Source: Hydrogenophaga palleronii NBRC 102513
GTDB taxonomy: Bacteria; Pseudomonadota; Gammaproteobacteria; Burkholderiales; Burkholderiaceae_C
Assembly (NCBI RefSeq): GCF_001571225.1
Contig: NZ_BCTJ01000003.1
Span: 1 to 64,000 of the forward strand
DNA length: 64,000 nucleotides
Direction: 5' to 3'
Positions 1 to 10,200 of this stretch are shown here, in pieces (position 1 is the stretch's first letter; every line of letters starts with the position of its first letter). Position numbers and translations under genes: made by a program. Under the pieces are notes generated by a model. It was not told the DNA's origin. It ran no database searches and saw only the letters and a program-made list of their open reading frames with translations.

Positions 1-98
1 CACGCCACGAAAGAAGAAACACCACGGCAAACGCAAAAGAGCCCTCTCCCCATCCCCTCCCAAAGAGAAGGAGCAAAGGCGAGGAGTGCTCAAGAAGA

Positions 99-1055
99 TC
101 AAGCCTCGTTCCCCGCCACGATGCCCATCACCGCCATGCGCACCGCAATGCCGTAGGTCACCTGCGGCAGGATCACGCTCTGCGGCCCGTCCACCACGGC
201 CGAGTCGATTTCCACACCGCGGTTGATCGGGCCCGGGTGCATCACGATCGCGTCGGGCTTGGCCCAGCGCAGGCGCTCAGGCGTGAGGCCGAAGCTCTTG
301 TAGTACTCCTGGCTCGACGGCAGCAGCGCGCCGCTCATGCGCTCGTTCTGCAGCCGCAGCGTGATCACCACGTCGCAGTCCTTGATGCCCTCTTCCAGCG
401 TGTGACACACGCGCACGCCCATGTGCGAGAGATCCCCCGGCACCAGGGTGCGCGGGCCGACCACGCGCACGTCGGGGCAGCCGAGCGTGGTGAGTGCGTG
501 GATGTCGGAGCGCGCCACGCGCGAATGCACCACGTCGCCGACGATGGCCACCGACAGCTGGGTGAAGTCCTTCTTGTAGTGGCGGATGGTGTACATGTCG
601 AGCAGGCCCTGCGTCGGGTGCGCATGGCGCCCGTCGCCGGCGTTGACCACGTGCACATGCGGTGCCACGTGCTGCGAGATCAGGTAGGGCGCACCCGACT
701 CGGAATGGCGCACGACGAAGATGTCCGCGGCCATCGCGCTCAGGTTGGCGATGGTGTCGAGCAGCGACTCGCCCTTGGCGGTGGAGCTGCGCGCGATGTC
801 GAGGTTGATCACGTCGGCGCTCAAGCGCTTGGCCGCGATCTCGAAGGTGGTGCGGGTGCGCGTGCTGTTCTCGAAGAACAGGTTGAACACGCTCTTGCCA
901 CGCAGCAGCGGCACCTTCTTCACCTCGCGGTCGCTCACGCTGACGAAGTTGGCGGCGGTGTCCAGGATCTGCGTGAGGATCTCGCGCGAGAGTCCTTCGG
1001 TGGACAGCAGGTGAATCAGTTCACCGTTCTTGTTGAGCTGGGGGTTGCGTCGCAC
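99..1055 (-). CDS. pyrB: aspartate carbamoyltransferase catalytic subunit
   Basis: Catalyses carbamoyl phosphate + L-aspartate to N-carbamoyl-L-aspartate, the committed step of pyrimidine synthesis. The 318-aa product carries the carbamoyl-phosphate loop [12 protein letters not shown] near residue 58 and HPTQGLLD near 145, both typical of the ATCase/OTCase fold. The frame stays open upstream to 1157, but that extension overlaps pyrR entirely. The GTG at 1055, just after the pyrR stop (1058-1060), gives the normal family length and was chosen. It is the last gene of algH-ruvX-pyrR-pyrB as seen here. Positions 1-98 downstream hold no recognisable gene. Confidence 0.95.
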   Translation of the reverse strand: MRRNPQLNKNGELIHLLSTEGLSREILTQILDTAANFVSVSDREVKKVPLLRGKSVFNLFFENSTRTRTTFEIAAKRLSADVINLDIARSSTAKGESLLDTIANLSAMAADIFVVRHSESGAPYLISQHVAPHVHVVNAGDGRHAHPTQGLLDMYTIRHYKKDFTQLSVAIVGDVVHSRVARSDIHALTTLGCPDVRVVGPRTLVPGDLSHMGVRVCHTLEEGIKDCDVVITLRLQNERMSGALLPSSQEYYKSFGLTPERLRWAKPDAIVMHPGPINRGVEIDSAVVDGPQSVILPQVTYGIAVRMAVMGIVAGNEA

Positions 1056-1057
1056 GG

Positions 1058-1597
1058 TCAGGCTTCCTTGGTTTCCAGCACGAAGCTCAGGCGCCCGCTG
1101 TCGTCGCGCGCGAGTTCCAGCGAGCTGCCCGCGGGCAGCTCGAGCCGGGCGGCGCACAGGTTGGCTTCGATCGGCAGTTCGCGCCCGCCACGGTCCACCA
1201 GCACCGCCAGCTGCACGCTGGCCGGGCGGCCGTAGTCGAACAGTTCGTTGATGACGGCGCGCAGTGTGCGGCCGGTGTAGAGCACGTCGTCCACCAGCAG
1301 CACGTGGGCGCCGTTGATCTCGAACGGCAGCACGGTCTGCGCGCTGGCGGCCAGGCCGCGCTGGGCGAAGTCGTCTCGGTGCAGGCTGGAGGAGATCACG
1401 CCGGCGTTGCCGGGCAGGCCCAGGTCACGCTGCAGGCGCTCGGCCAGCCAGGCGCCACCCGAGGTGATGCCGGCCAGCGCGAGCGGGTGCGGTGAATCCG
1501 CCAGCAGTTGCCGCACCGCCGGCAGCAGCGCGGCGTACAGCGCCTCGGCGTCGGGCGGGGTGGCAGGCGAAGAAGAAGTGGGCGGCGGCGACGTCAA
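1058..1597 (-). CDS. pyrR: PyrR: pyrimidine operon regulator / uracil phosphoribosyltransferase
   Basis: PyrR-family type I phosphoribosyltransferase of 179 aa. The PRPP-binding loop [13 protein letters not shown] lies at about residues 98-110. In Gram-positive bacteria PyrR is an RNA-binding attenuation protein with UPRT activity; which role dominates in betaproteobacteria cannot be told from sequence. The likely start is TTG at 1597, which overlaps the ruvX stop (TTGA) and has an AGGAG-like sequence upstream; no ATG lies close by in frame. Its position directly before pyrB supports a role in pyrimidine salvage or control. Confidence 0.85.
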   Translation of the reverse strand: MTSPPPTSSSPATPPDAEALYAALLPAVRQLLADSPHPLALAGITSGGAWLAERLQRDLGLPGNAGVISSSLHRDDFAQRGLAASAQTVLPFEINGAHVLLVDDVLYTGRTLRAVINELFDYGRPASVQLAVLVDRGGRELPIEANLCAARLELPAGSSLELARDDSGRLSFVLETKEA

Positions 1598-2022
1598 GGC
1601 AGGCTCCTCAAAAACTGTTCCAGGATGATGCAGGCCGATGCGGCGTCGGCGTCCTTGGCACCCAGGCTGTGCGCCTCGGTGGTGCTGTAACGCTCGTCGA
1701 CCTCGAACACCGGCAGGCCGTGGCGCCCGCGCAGCTGGCGTGCGAACTTCAGCGCGCGCGCGGTGTTCTCGTGGGGTGCACCGTCGGGGTGGTAAGGCAC
1801 ACCGACCACCAGGGCGTCGGGTTGCCATTCTTTCAGGCGTGCGGCGATCTGCACAAACCGTGCGTCGCCTTCGGCGGCGATGGTGGCCTGCGGCGTGGCG
1901 CTGCGCGTGAGGCGGTTGCCACTGGCCACGCCGGTGCGCTTCAGGCCGAAGTCGAACGCCAGGAACAACTGGCAATGCGCCGGGACTTCATGGGTCGTGG
2001 GCGCAGGCGTGTTCACGGTCAT
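1594..2022 (-). CDS. ruvX: RuvX/YqgF Holliday junction resolvase-like protein
   Basis: RNase H-fold protein of the YqgF family, 142 aa. It contains the conserved acidic segment FLAFDFGLKRTGVASG near residue 20 and the later DERYST motif near 110, matching family active-site positions. Family members are pre-16S rRNA 5' maturation nucleases or putative Holliday junction resolvases. The ATG at 2022 overlaps the algH stop (ATGA), indicating translational coupling. The algH-ruvX pair is common across proteobacteria, which supports the call. Confidence 0.9.
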   Translation of the reverse strand: MTVNTPAPTTHEVPAHCQLFLAFDFGLKRTGVASGNRLTRSATPQATIAAEGDARFVQIAARLKEWQPDALVVGVPYHPDGAPHENTARALKFARQLRGRHGLPVFEVDERYSTTEAHSLGAKDADAASACIILEQFLRSLP

Positions 2023-2609
2023 GCGTGGCCTGCGTCTGGCGACAACATCCACGGTTGCAGGCCGAGCAGGGCCATGGCGCGTTCGTAACGCTCGGCCACC
2101 GGTGCGTCGAAGATCACACTCGGGTCGGCTTCCACCGTGAGCCAGCTGTTTTCGGTGATCTCGGATTCGAGCTGACCCTCGCCCCAGGAGGCATACCCCA
2201 GCGACACGAACACACGGCGCGGGCCGGCGCCGGCGGCCATGGCTTCGAGCACGTCCTTGGAGGTGGTCATCTCCAGGCCGCCCGGGATCGACAGGGTGGA
2301 GGCGTAGACCGACTCGCCCTCTTCGCCGACGATGGCGTCGTGCAGCACGAAGCCACGTTCGGTCTGCACCGGGCCGCCCTGGAACACAGGCAGCTCGTTC
2401 AGGTCGTCGCGGCCCATGGGCAGGTCGACTTTCTCGAACAGGCGCGGCAGCAGGATGTCGCTCGGTTTGTTGATCACCAGGCCGAGCGCGCCGCGTTCGC
2501 TGTGTTCGCACATGAAAACGACGCTGCGGCCAAAAAGCTCGTCGCTGAGGCCGGGCATCGCAATCAGGAAATGATTGGTCAGGTTGATGGAGGCAGAATC
2601 AGCGGACAT
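2019..2609 (-). CDS. AlgH/YqgE family protein (DUF179)
   Basis: A 196-aa protein of the UPF0301/AlgH family. Recognisable segments are LTNHFLIAMPGL at the N-terminus, the ALGLVINKP block around residue 45 and QGGPVQTERGFVLH near 75. The biochemical role of the family is unsettled; AlgH was named as an alginate regulator in Pseudomonas. It is the first gene of the leftward operon with ruvX, pyrR and pyrB, and is divergent from phrB with only about 65 bp between the start codons, which must hold both promoters. Confidence 0.88.
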   Translation of the reverse strand: MSADSASINLTNHFLIAMPGLSDELFGRSVVFMCEHSERGALGLVINKPSDILLPRLFEKVDLPMGRDDLNELPVFQGGPVQTERGFVLHDAIVGEEGESVYASTLSIPGGLEMTTSKDVLEAMAAGAGPRRVFVSLGYASWGEGQLESEITENSWLTVEADPSVIFDAPVAERYERAMALLGLQPWMLSPDAGHA

Positions 2610-2674
2610 GGCGCGATTTTAAGCCGCCGACTCTGCCGCTCTCCGGGAGGCAGGGGCAACCCCCGCTCTGGCCC

Positions 2675-4204
2675 ATGAACAGCTACGACAAAGGTCTGAT
2701 GTGGTTCCGCCGCGATCTGCGTGCAGAAGACAACGCGGCGCTGTACCACGCGCTCAAGGCATGCCGCCAGGTCTGGTGCGTGTTCGTGTTCGACACCGAG
2801 ATCCTGGACCCGCTGCCGCGCCAGGACCGGCGGGTGGCGTTCATCCGCGAATCGCTGGTGGAGCTGGACGCGCGGCTGCGCACGCTGGGCGAAGAGCATG
2901 GCAAGGCCGGTGCCGGCCTGATCGTGCTGCATGCGCCGGCCTTGCAGGCGCTGCCGGCGCTGGCGCAGCGGCTGGGTGTGCAAGCGGTGTTTGCCAACCA
3001 CGACGACGAACCGGCAGCGCTGGCGCGCGACGCCAGGGTGTTCGGTGACCTGGCGCACGCCGGCATCCTGCTGCACAGCCACAAGGACCACGTGATCTTC
3101 GAGCGGCGCGAGGTGCTGACCCAGGCCGGCCAGGCCTTCGGTGTGTTCACGCCCTACAAAAACGCCTGGCTGAAGGCGCTCACGCCCTTCCACCTCAAGA
3201 CCTACCCGGTGGGCCGCTACGCCGCCACCCTGGCCACCGTGCCGGCCGAACTCGCCCGGCCGGTGCCGAGCCTGGCCGAGATCGGGTTTGAGCCCAGCAA
3301 CCTGGCGCAACTCCCCATGCCCACCGGCACCAGCGGCGCGCACCAGCTGTTCGAGGACTTCGTCGAGCGCATCGACCGCTACGACGAGGCGCGCAACTTC
3401 CCGGCCGTGAAGGGCCCGAGTTACCTCAGCGCGCACCTGCGCTTCGGCACCATCTCGATCCGCACCCTGGCCTCGGTGGCCTACCAGATGCACCTGCAGG
3501 GCATCACCGGTGCGAGCACCTGGCTGTCCGAACTGGTCTGGCGCGACTTCTACCACCAGGTGCTGGCCAACTTTCCGCATGTGGTGGAGAAGGCCTTCAA
3601 GGCCGAGTACGACGCCATCAAGTTCGAGCACAACAAACACGCCAAGGCCCAGTTCGCGGCCTGGTGCGAAGGGCGCACGGGTTACCCGCTGGTGGACGCG
3701 GCGATGGCGCAGATCAACCAGACCGGCTACATGCACAACCGCCTGCGCATGGTGGTGGCGAGTTTCCTGGTGAAAGACCTGGGCATCCACTGGCAGTGGG
3801 GCGAGCGTTATTTCGCCGAGCACCTGATCGACTTCGACCTGGCGGCCAACAACGGCGGCTGGCAGTGGGCGAGCTCCAGCGGCTGCGACGCCCAGCCCTG
3901 GTTCCGCATCTTCAACCCGGTGACGCAGAGCGAGAAGTTCGACCCGCAGGGCAAGTTCATCCGCCGCTACCTGCCGCAGCTCGCCGGCCTGCCCGACGCG
4001 GTGATCCACGCGCCCTGGAAAGCCAACGAGATCGAGCTGGCCGCGGCCGGCGTGGTGCTGGGCGAGAACTATCCGCAGCCGATCGTGGACCACGCCGAGG
4101 CGCGCGAACGCACGCTGCTGCGTTATGCGGTGGTGAAACAGCCCAACAAGATCGACGCCCCGCGCGCAAGCACCAGAAAGACCAAGGCGCCCGGAGGCGC
4201 CTGA
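2675..4204 (+). CDS. phrB: deoxyribodipyrimidine photo-lyase
   Basis: Repairs cyclobutane pyrimidine dimers with blue light using FAD. The 509-aa product has the N-terminal antenna-domain signature LMWFRRDLRAEDNAAL at about residues 8-23. The C-terminal FAD/DNA-binding domain includes WLSELVWRDFYHQVL near 285 and, in the later FAD-binding stretch, the blocks WQWGERYF, NNGGWQWASSSGCDAQPWF and the segment starting IFNPVTQSEKFD. It is complete and somewhat longer than the E. coli enzyme (472 aa), with a basic C-terminal tail. It is transcribed alone, convergent with pilL. Confidence 0.95.
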   Translation: MNSYDKGLMWFRRDLRAEDNAALYHALKACRQVWCVFVFDTEILDPLPRQDRRVAFIRESLVELDARLRTLGEEHGKAGAGLIVLHAPALQALPALAQRLGVQAVFANHDDEPAALARDARVFGDLAHAGILLHSHKDHVIFERREVLTQAGQAFGVFTPYKNAWLKALTPFHLKTYPVGRYAATLATVPAELARPVPSLAEIGFEPSNLAQLPMPTGTSGAHQLFEDFVERIDRYDEARNFPAVKGPSYLSAHLRFGTISIRTLASVAYQMHLQGITGASTWLSELVWRDFYHQVLANFPHVVEKAFKAEYDAIKFEHNKHAKAQFAAWCEGRTGYPLVDAAMAQINQTGYMHNRLRMVVASFLVKDLGIHWQWGERYFAEHLIDFDLAANNGGWQWASSSGCDAQPWFRIFNPVTQSEKFDPQGKFIRRYLPQLAGLPDAVIHAPWKANEIELAAAGVVLGENYPQPIVDHAEARERTLLRYAVVKQPNKIDAPRASTRKTKAPGGA

Positions 4205-4240
4205 TCGATGCGGCAAACGGCGGCCTAGCCGCCGGCAGGC

Positions 4241-7200
4241 TCAGGCTTCGGCCGCCGCCTTGGCGTAGTGACCGATCAGGGCCAGCAGCTCGTCTTCGGA
4301 GTACGGCTTGCCAAGGTAGTGGTCCACGCCCAGTTCACGCGCGTGCTCGCGGTGTTTTTCCGCGATGCGTGAGGTGATCATGATCACCGGCAGATCGGAC
4401 AGGCGCACGTCGCTGCGGATGTTGCGCACGAGGTCGAAACCGTCCATGCGCGGCATCTCGATGTCCGACAGCACCACGGTGGGCCGCTCCAGCTGCAGCT
4501 TCTCCAGCGCCTGCAGGCCGTCAGCGGCCAGCGTCACGCGGTAGCCTTCGCGCTGCAGCAGGCGCTGCGTGACGCGGCGCACGGTGATGGAGTCGTCCAC
4601 CACCAGCACCAACGGCACGGCGTTGACCTCCATCGCGCCAGTGGGCGCGAGCGCGGCATCGTGCGAGTGGGTGGCCTGCGGCGCCAGGCGCTGCTGGCCG
4701 GCCACCCACTCCGGCACCTGCGCGCCATACACCGTGGCCAGGGCCACCGGGTTGTAGATCAGGGCGACGGCGCCGGAGGCCAGCACCGACATGCCGGCCA
4801 GACCGGGCAGGCGCGAGAGCTGCGAGCCCAGGTTCTTGACCACCACTTCCTGGTTGCCCAGCACTTCGTCCACGTGCATGGCGACCCGCTGGGCCGCGCT
4901 GCGGAAGATCACCACCGGCTGGGTACGGCCCTGCAGCTCGGTCGAATGCGGCGACGATTGCAGCAGCGCACCGGACCAGTAGAACGGCACCTCTTCGCCG
5001 GCCACGTTGAGGTGCCCACTGGCGTAGGCCTTGCTCAGGTCGTCGCTGCTCAGGCGGCGCACCACCTCGACCAGGTTGGACGGCACGCCCAGCGTGAGCG
5101 AACCGGCGCGCAGCATCACCACCTGGGTGACGGCGGTGGTCAGCGGCAACACCAGCTTGAAGCTGCTGCCACGACCGGCCTGCGTGGCGGTCTCGATACG
5201 GCCGCCGAGGGCGATCACGTCGTTGCGCACCACGTCCATGCCGATGCCACGGCCGGCGAGTTCGGACACTTCGCTGGCGGTGCTGATGCCGGGCTCAAAC
5301 ACCAGATGGGCGGCCTCTTCGTCGCTCAACTGCGTGCCGGGCGCAATCAGGCCCTGGGCCAGGCCTTTTTCGCGCAGGCGCGCGAGGTCGAGGCCGGCGC
5401 CGTCGTCGGTGAAGACCAGCGAAACGTCGTTCAGTTCGTGGCCGAGCACGATTTCGATCTGGCCTTCGGCCACCTTGCCGGCCTGCTGGCGCCGCTCGGG
5501 GGCTTCGATGCCGTGCACCACGCTGTTGCGCAACAGGTGTTCAAACGCGCCGGTCATGCGGTCGAGCACGCCGCGGTCCATTTCGATGTTGCCGCCGGTG
5601 ATGTCCAGCCGCACCTGCTTGCCGGTTTCCTTGGACGCCTGCCGCACCACGCGGTACAGGCGCTCGGAAATGCCTTCGAATTCCACCATGCGCGTGCGCA
5701 GCAGGTCGCGCTGCAGTTCACGCGTCTGGCGCGCCTGGGCGACCAGGCTGTCTTCGGTGGCTTCCACCGCGCGCTGCAGGTTGCGCTGCACGGTGGCCAC
5801 GTCGTTGACCGACTCGGCCATCATGCGGGTGAGTTCCTGCACGCGGGTGAAGCGGTCGAACTCCAGCGGGTCGAACGACTGGTCGGCATCACGCGCCTGG
5901 GCCAGGCGCGACTGCATCTGCGTTTCGGCCTGCAGCTCGATGTCGCGCAGCTGACCACGCAGGCGGTCCAGGTTGCCGGTGAGATCCTTGAGGGAACCAC
6001 GCAGGGTCACCAGCTCGGACTCCATGCGCGAGCGGGTGATCATCACCTCGCCGGTCTGGTTGACCAGGCGGTCCAGCAGCTCGGGACGCACACGCACGGC
6101 AGCACCCGCACGGGTGTGCAGCGCGGCCGGTGCCTGCGGCAGCGACAGGCCGCTGAGGCCGGTACCTGCTTCGGCCACGACCGTTGCCGGGGCTTCGACG
6201 GGCTCGGGTGCCACCACCTCGGCCACCGGCAGTTGTTCGGGCGCGGTCTGCACGACCTGCACCGCTTCGGCGGTTTGCTGGTCGGCGTGGCGCAGCAGTT
6301 CAAAACGTGCGCTGATGGCGTCGAAGGCGCCTTGCAGCGGCTCGATGTCGGCGCTGCGCTGCACATCGGAGCCCAGGCGCTCGGCCGTGGTCTCCATGCG
6401 GTGCGCCATTTCACCCAGGCGCAGTGCACCGGCCAGGCGCGCACTGCCTTTGAGCGTGTGCAGGTTGCGCAGCACTTCGGCGCGCGCGCTGCCGTTGTCG
6501 GGCCGTGCCACCCACTGGCGCAGGGCGCCATCGAGTTTCGGCATCAGCTCCTGCGCTTCTTCGACAAAGATCGGGAACAGGTCCACGTCGATCGTGTCCA
6601 CCGCGTCGATGTCGTCGTCGATGTCCTGCACGGCGCCGTGGGGACGGCGATGGTCGGTGTGCGGCGCGGTGAACGCCGTGCCTTGCTCCAGACCGGGTGC
6701 TTCAAAACCGGTCAGGGGCAACACGGGCGCGGCATCGGCCACCGGCTCGGCTTCCGCGGCCTCATCGGTCTGCGAGGGCTCGGGCCGTGGGTCGTGCACC
6801 ACGCGGTACAGCGCGGCCAACAGCTCGGCCTGGGGCTCCTTCAGGAAGCCGGCCGCGAACTGGTGCAGCAGGCGGCGGATGTCGTCGGCCGCGTCCACAA
6901 ACAGGCTTGCGTGTTCGGCCAGCGCCGGCGTGCCGGCCTGCTGGTGCAGACCGACCGAGCCGATGGCGTGTTCCAGCGCGCGCGCGATGTTCGACAGAGA
7001 CTGGAAGCCCACCGTGGCCGAACTGCCGGCCAGCGAATGCGCCAGCGCCTCGGCCTGTTCGGGCACCGCTTCATGGCGCTCCAGTGCCCACTCGGCCAGC
7101 ACCGTGCTGAGACGGCGCGACCACTCGTCCGCTTCGTTCAGGTAGACGTTGTAGAGCTTGATGCCGATGCGCAGGGAGCCGATGACACGCGTCTGCTCGT

Positions 7201-10200
7201 CGGGAATCGACGCTTCGGTTTCGAATGCGCTTGGCGTGGCGGGCGGTTCGATGGCTTCGACGGACGCCGCTGCGGGCAGCGGATCGTTGACCTCCTCGGC
7301 CACCGGGCTTTCGGGTTCGGATGCCGTCACGGCCTCGGCCGCTTCGGCGGACGGGATGTCAAAGGTTTCGGCGAGTGCGTCTGTCGTGTCTGCCACTTGA
7401 ACCGGCTCGGGCACCGATTCGGACACCGGCTCGGACAGCCATTCGATGTCGGCTGCCGCGTCGTCCAACAGCGGTGCCGGCTCCAGGGCCTCCACGGCAT
7501 CGGCCGCAACGGGTTCGGGCGCTGGCGCAGCGGGCTCGGGCTCCGCCTGCGCCGCAGACGAGAACGCGGCCAGGCTGCCGAAGTCGATGTCGGCCAGCAA
7601 GGGAGCCGCGTCCAGCGCTGCCGCACCGGCGGGAGTGTCCAGTGCGGACGCCGGCACCTCCAGCACTTCGGGCAACGCCTCAGGCACCTCGGGTACTTCA
7701 GGCAGTTCGGGCACCAGAGCCACGGTCTGCGCGACCTTGCCGTCGTCGGCAGATGCCGGCGTTGCGCTGTCCGCCGGCGCCACGTCCATCACGGCATCGA
7801 GGTTGAGGTCGAAGTTCGGGGCGGCCACCGCCTCCACCACCGGGGCGGCCTCGGCCACCTGGGGTTCGAACACATCCTCGGCCCACAGACCGGCCGGCGG
7901 CGGTGTCACCGCGGGCTGGGCCAGCGGCAGGTACTGCCCCTGGTCGCGCAGGGCTTCGGCACTGCTGCGGAAGGGCTGGGCGCGCCAGGCGTCGGCGTTG
8001 CGCGCCGAGATGTCACGCACCCAGCGGCCGAACTCGTTCATGGCCTCGCCGGCCAGGGTCAGCAGCGGCGGACTGGCCGGACGCTGTTCGGCCAGCACGG
8101 TGTTGATCAACTGCTCCATCGCCCAGGCGGCTTCCCCGAACTCGTCGAGGCCGACCATGCGCGAGCTGCCCTTGAGGGTGTGGAAGGCACGGCGCAGCGT
8201 GGTGAGGTGTTCCAGATCGGCCGGCTGCACCTGCAGGTGCGAGACCGCTTCCAGGCCGTTGTCGACCACTTCGCGGGCCTCCTCCAGGAAGATGTCCAGC
8301 AGGTCGTCTTCTTCGTTGTCTCCGTTGCGCGTGGCCTCCGGCTCTTCCAGCGGCATCGGGCCGGAAGACTCGCTCAGTTCCACCAGCGCCTGTGCACCAG
8401 CGCTGGGGTTGTGGTTGACCACCGCTTCGGCGGCGTCGCGCGCGGCACGCGCCACGCCCGATTGTTCGGCCAGCGACGCCTGGTCGGCCAGGCTGCCCAG
8501 CTGTTCGCTGAGATCGACCAAGCTGAGCCCGCCCTGCACGCCATCCACCACGCGCTGCACGCCGTGGCTGATGGCTTCGGCTTCTTCGCGCGCCGGGGCG
8601 TACAGGGTGCTGGCGCCGATGGTGCGGCCCATGAGCGGCTGCAGCTCGCCCTTGTTTTCGTCGAATACGAACAGCTTCTTGGCCAGCCCGGGCTGGTAGT
8701 TGAGCATGTCGACCAGGAAACTCATCGCACTGAGGTTGTTGCCCAGTTGCTGGAAGGTGCCGGCTTCGCGCGCCAGCTCTTCGTCCACCTCGGTGTCCAG
8801 GATCTGGTCCACCGTGGCGCGCATGCGCCCCACGGTGTGCACCGCCTGCGGCAAGCCCAGCACCGAGAGCACACCACGCATCTGGCCGAGGTGGGACACG
8901 GCCACGTGCAGGCCGGCCTTTTCGGCCGGGTTGCGGAAGAACTGGTCGAGCGACTTCTCCACCTCGCCGAGCGAGACCTTGAGTTCACCCACCACGCTGC
9001 CCATGGTCTGGCGGTCGCTCACGCGGCGGTAGAGCTGCTCCATCCAGGCGTCCAGCGGCTGCGCGGGCTGGCCGGCCAACACGTTTTCCAGGCGCGAGGC
9101 CAGGGCCTGGGTGCGTTCGGTCAGTTCCGGAGCGCTGGGGTCGAAGTCTTCAAAAGCGGCTTCAAGGTAGAGCGTGGTGGTGGCCACCTCCATCGCGAGT
9201 TCGGGGCGCACGCTGCTGCCTTCGTTCAGCGCATGGTCAGCCGCTTTCACCAGGGCCTGGGCCAGCACGGTGCTGGCCGGGTGCAGCTTGAGCAGGGAGT
9301 CGCCGATCAGGCTGAACTGGTCGGCCACCTGGCGCGCCCGGCTGGTGTCGCCACCCGAGAACAGCGACCAGACTTCCTTGGCCGTGTGGATGCGCTTGCG
9401 CGCCTGTGCCAGCACCGCCGGGTCGTAACGGCCCAGCGTGGCCTGGTGGTAGTCCACCGATGGCAGGTTGTCGAGTTCAAAACGCTGGCGCACCGCCGCG
9501 AGGTGCGGGGCGCTGGCCGCCGGCACCGCAGCGGGCTGGGCGCAGAAGAACAGCAGGTCGTGCAGCAAGGTCTCGGAGACCTGGCGCTTGCCCTGCAGGA
9601 TGTGCACGAACTGCAGCAGGATGCGCGAGGTGGCGCGCTTCACGTAAACGTCGGGAGCCAGCAGGCGCTGCGCCTGGGCCTCGAAGAACGCGGCGGACAC
9701 GCGCCAGAAGGTGCGGGCGCGCACCTCGTTGGCACCGGCCGACAGACCGGCACTGAGTTTGGCCAGTTGCTGGGCCGCGGCGGTGCTCTGGGTCTTGACC
9801 ACCAGCAACACCAGGCGGTCGAACAAAGACCGGATGGCGGCATTGGCTTCCAGCGGTGTGGCTTTCTCGGGCGCACCGATTTCCACGCCTCGGTGCTCAA
9901 AGGGCCAGAGGTCTGCCGGGTGCACACGTTCGGCGGCCGCGAGTTCCTGCACGTCGCGGTACTGCGCGAACAGGGCCACGGGCTGCACGCTCTTGTTGTT
10001 GAGCACCGCTTCGAGGTATTCGATCAGCGCGAAGCTGGCGCGCTCGACCTTGGCGGCGGCGGCTTCGGTGCAGGTGGCCGGGCGTTGCACGAAGCGCTGC
10101 ACCGCAGCCTCCATGGCCAGCAACACCTGGGCCGGGCAGCTCAGGCCGACCATCTCCAGCGCGCCGACCGCCTGGTGCAGCTGCTGGCGGGCGAGCCGCA

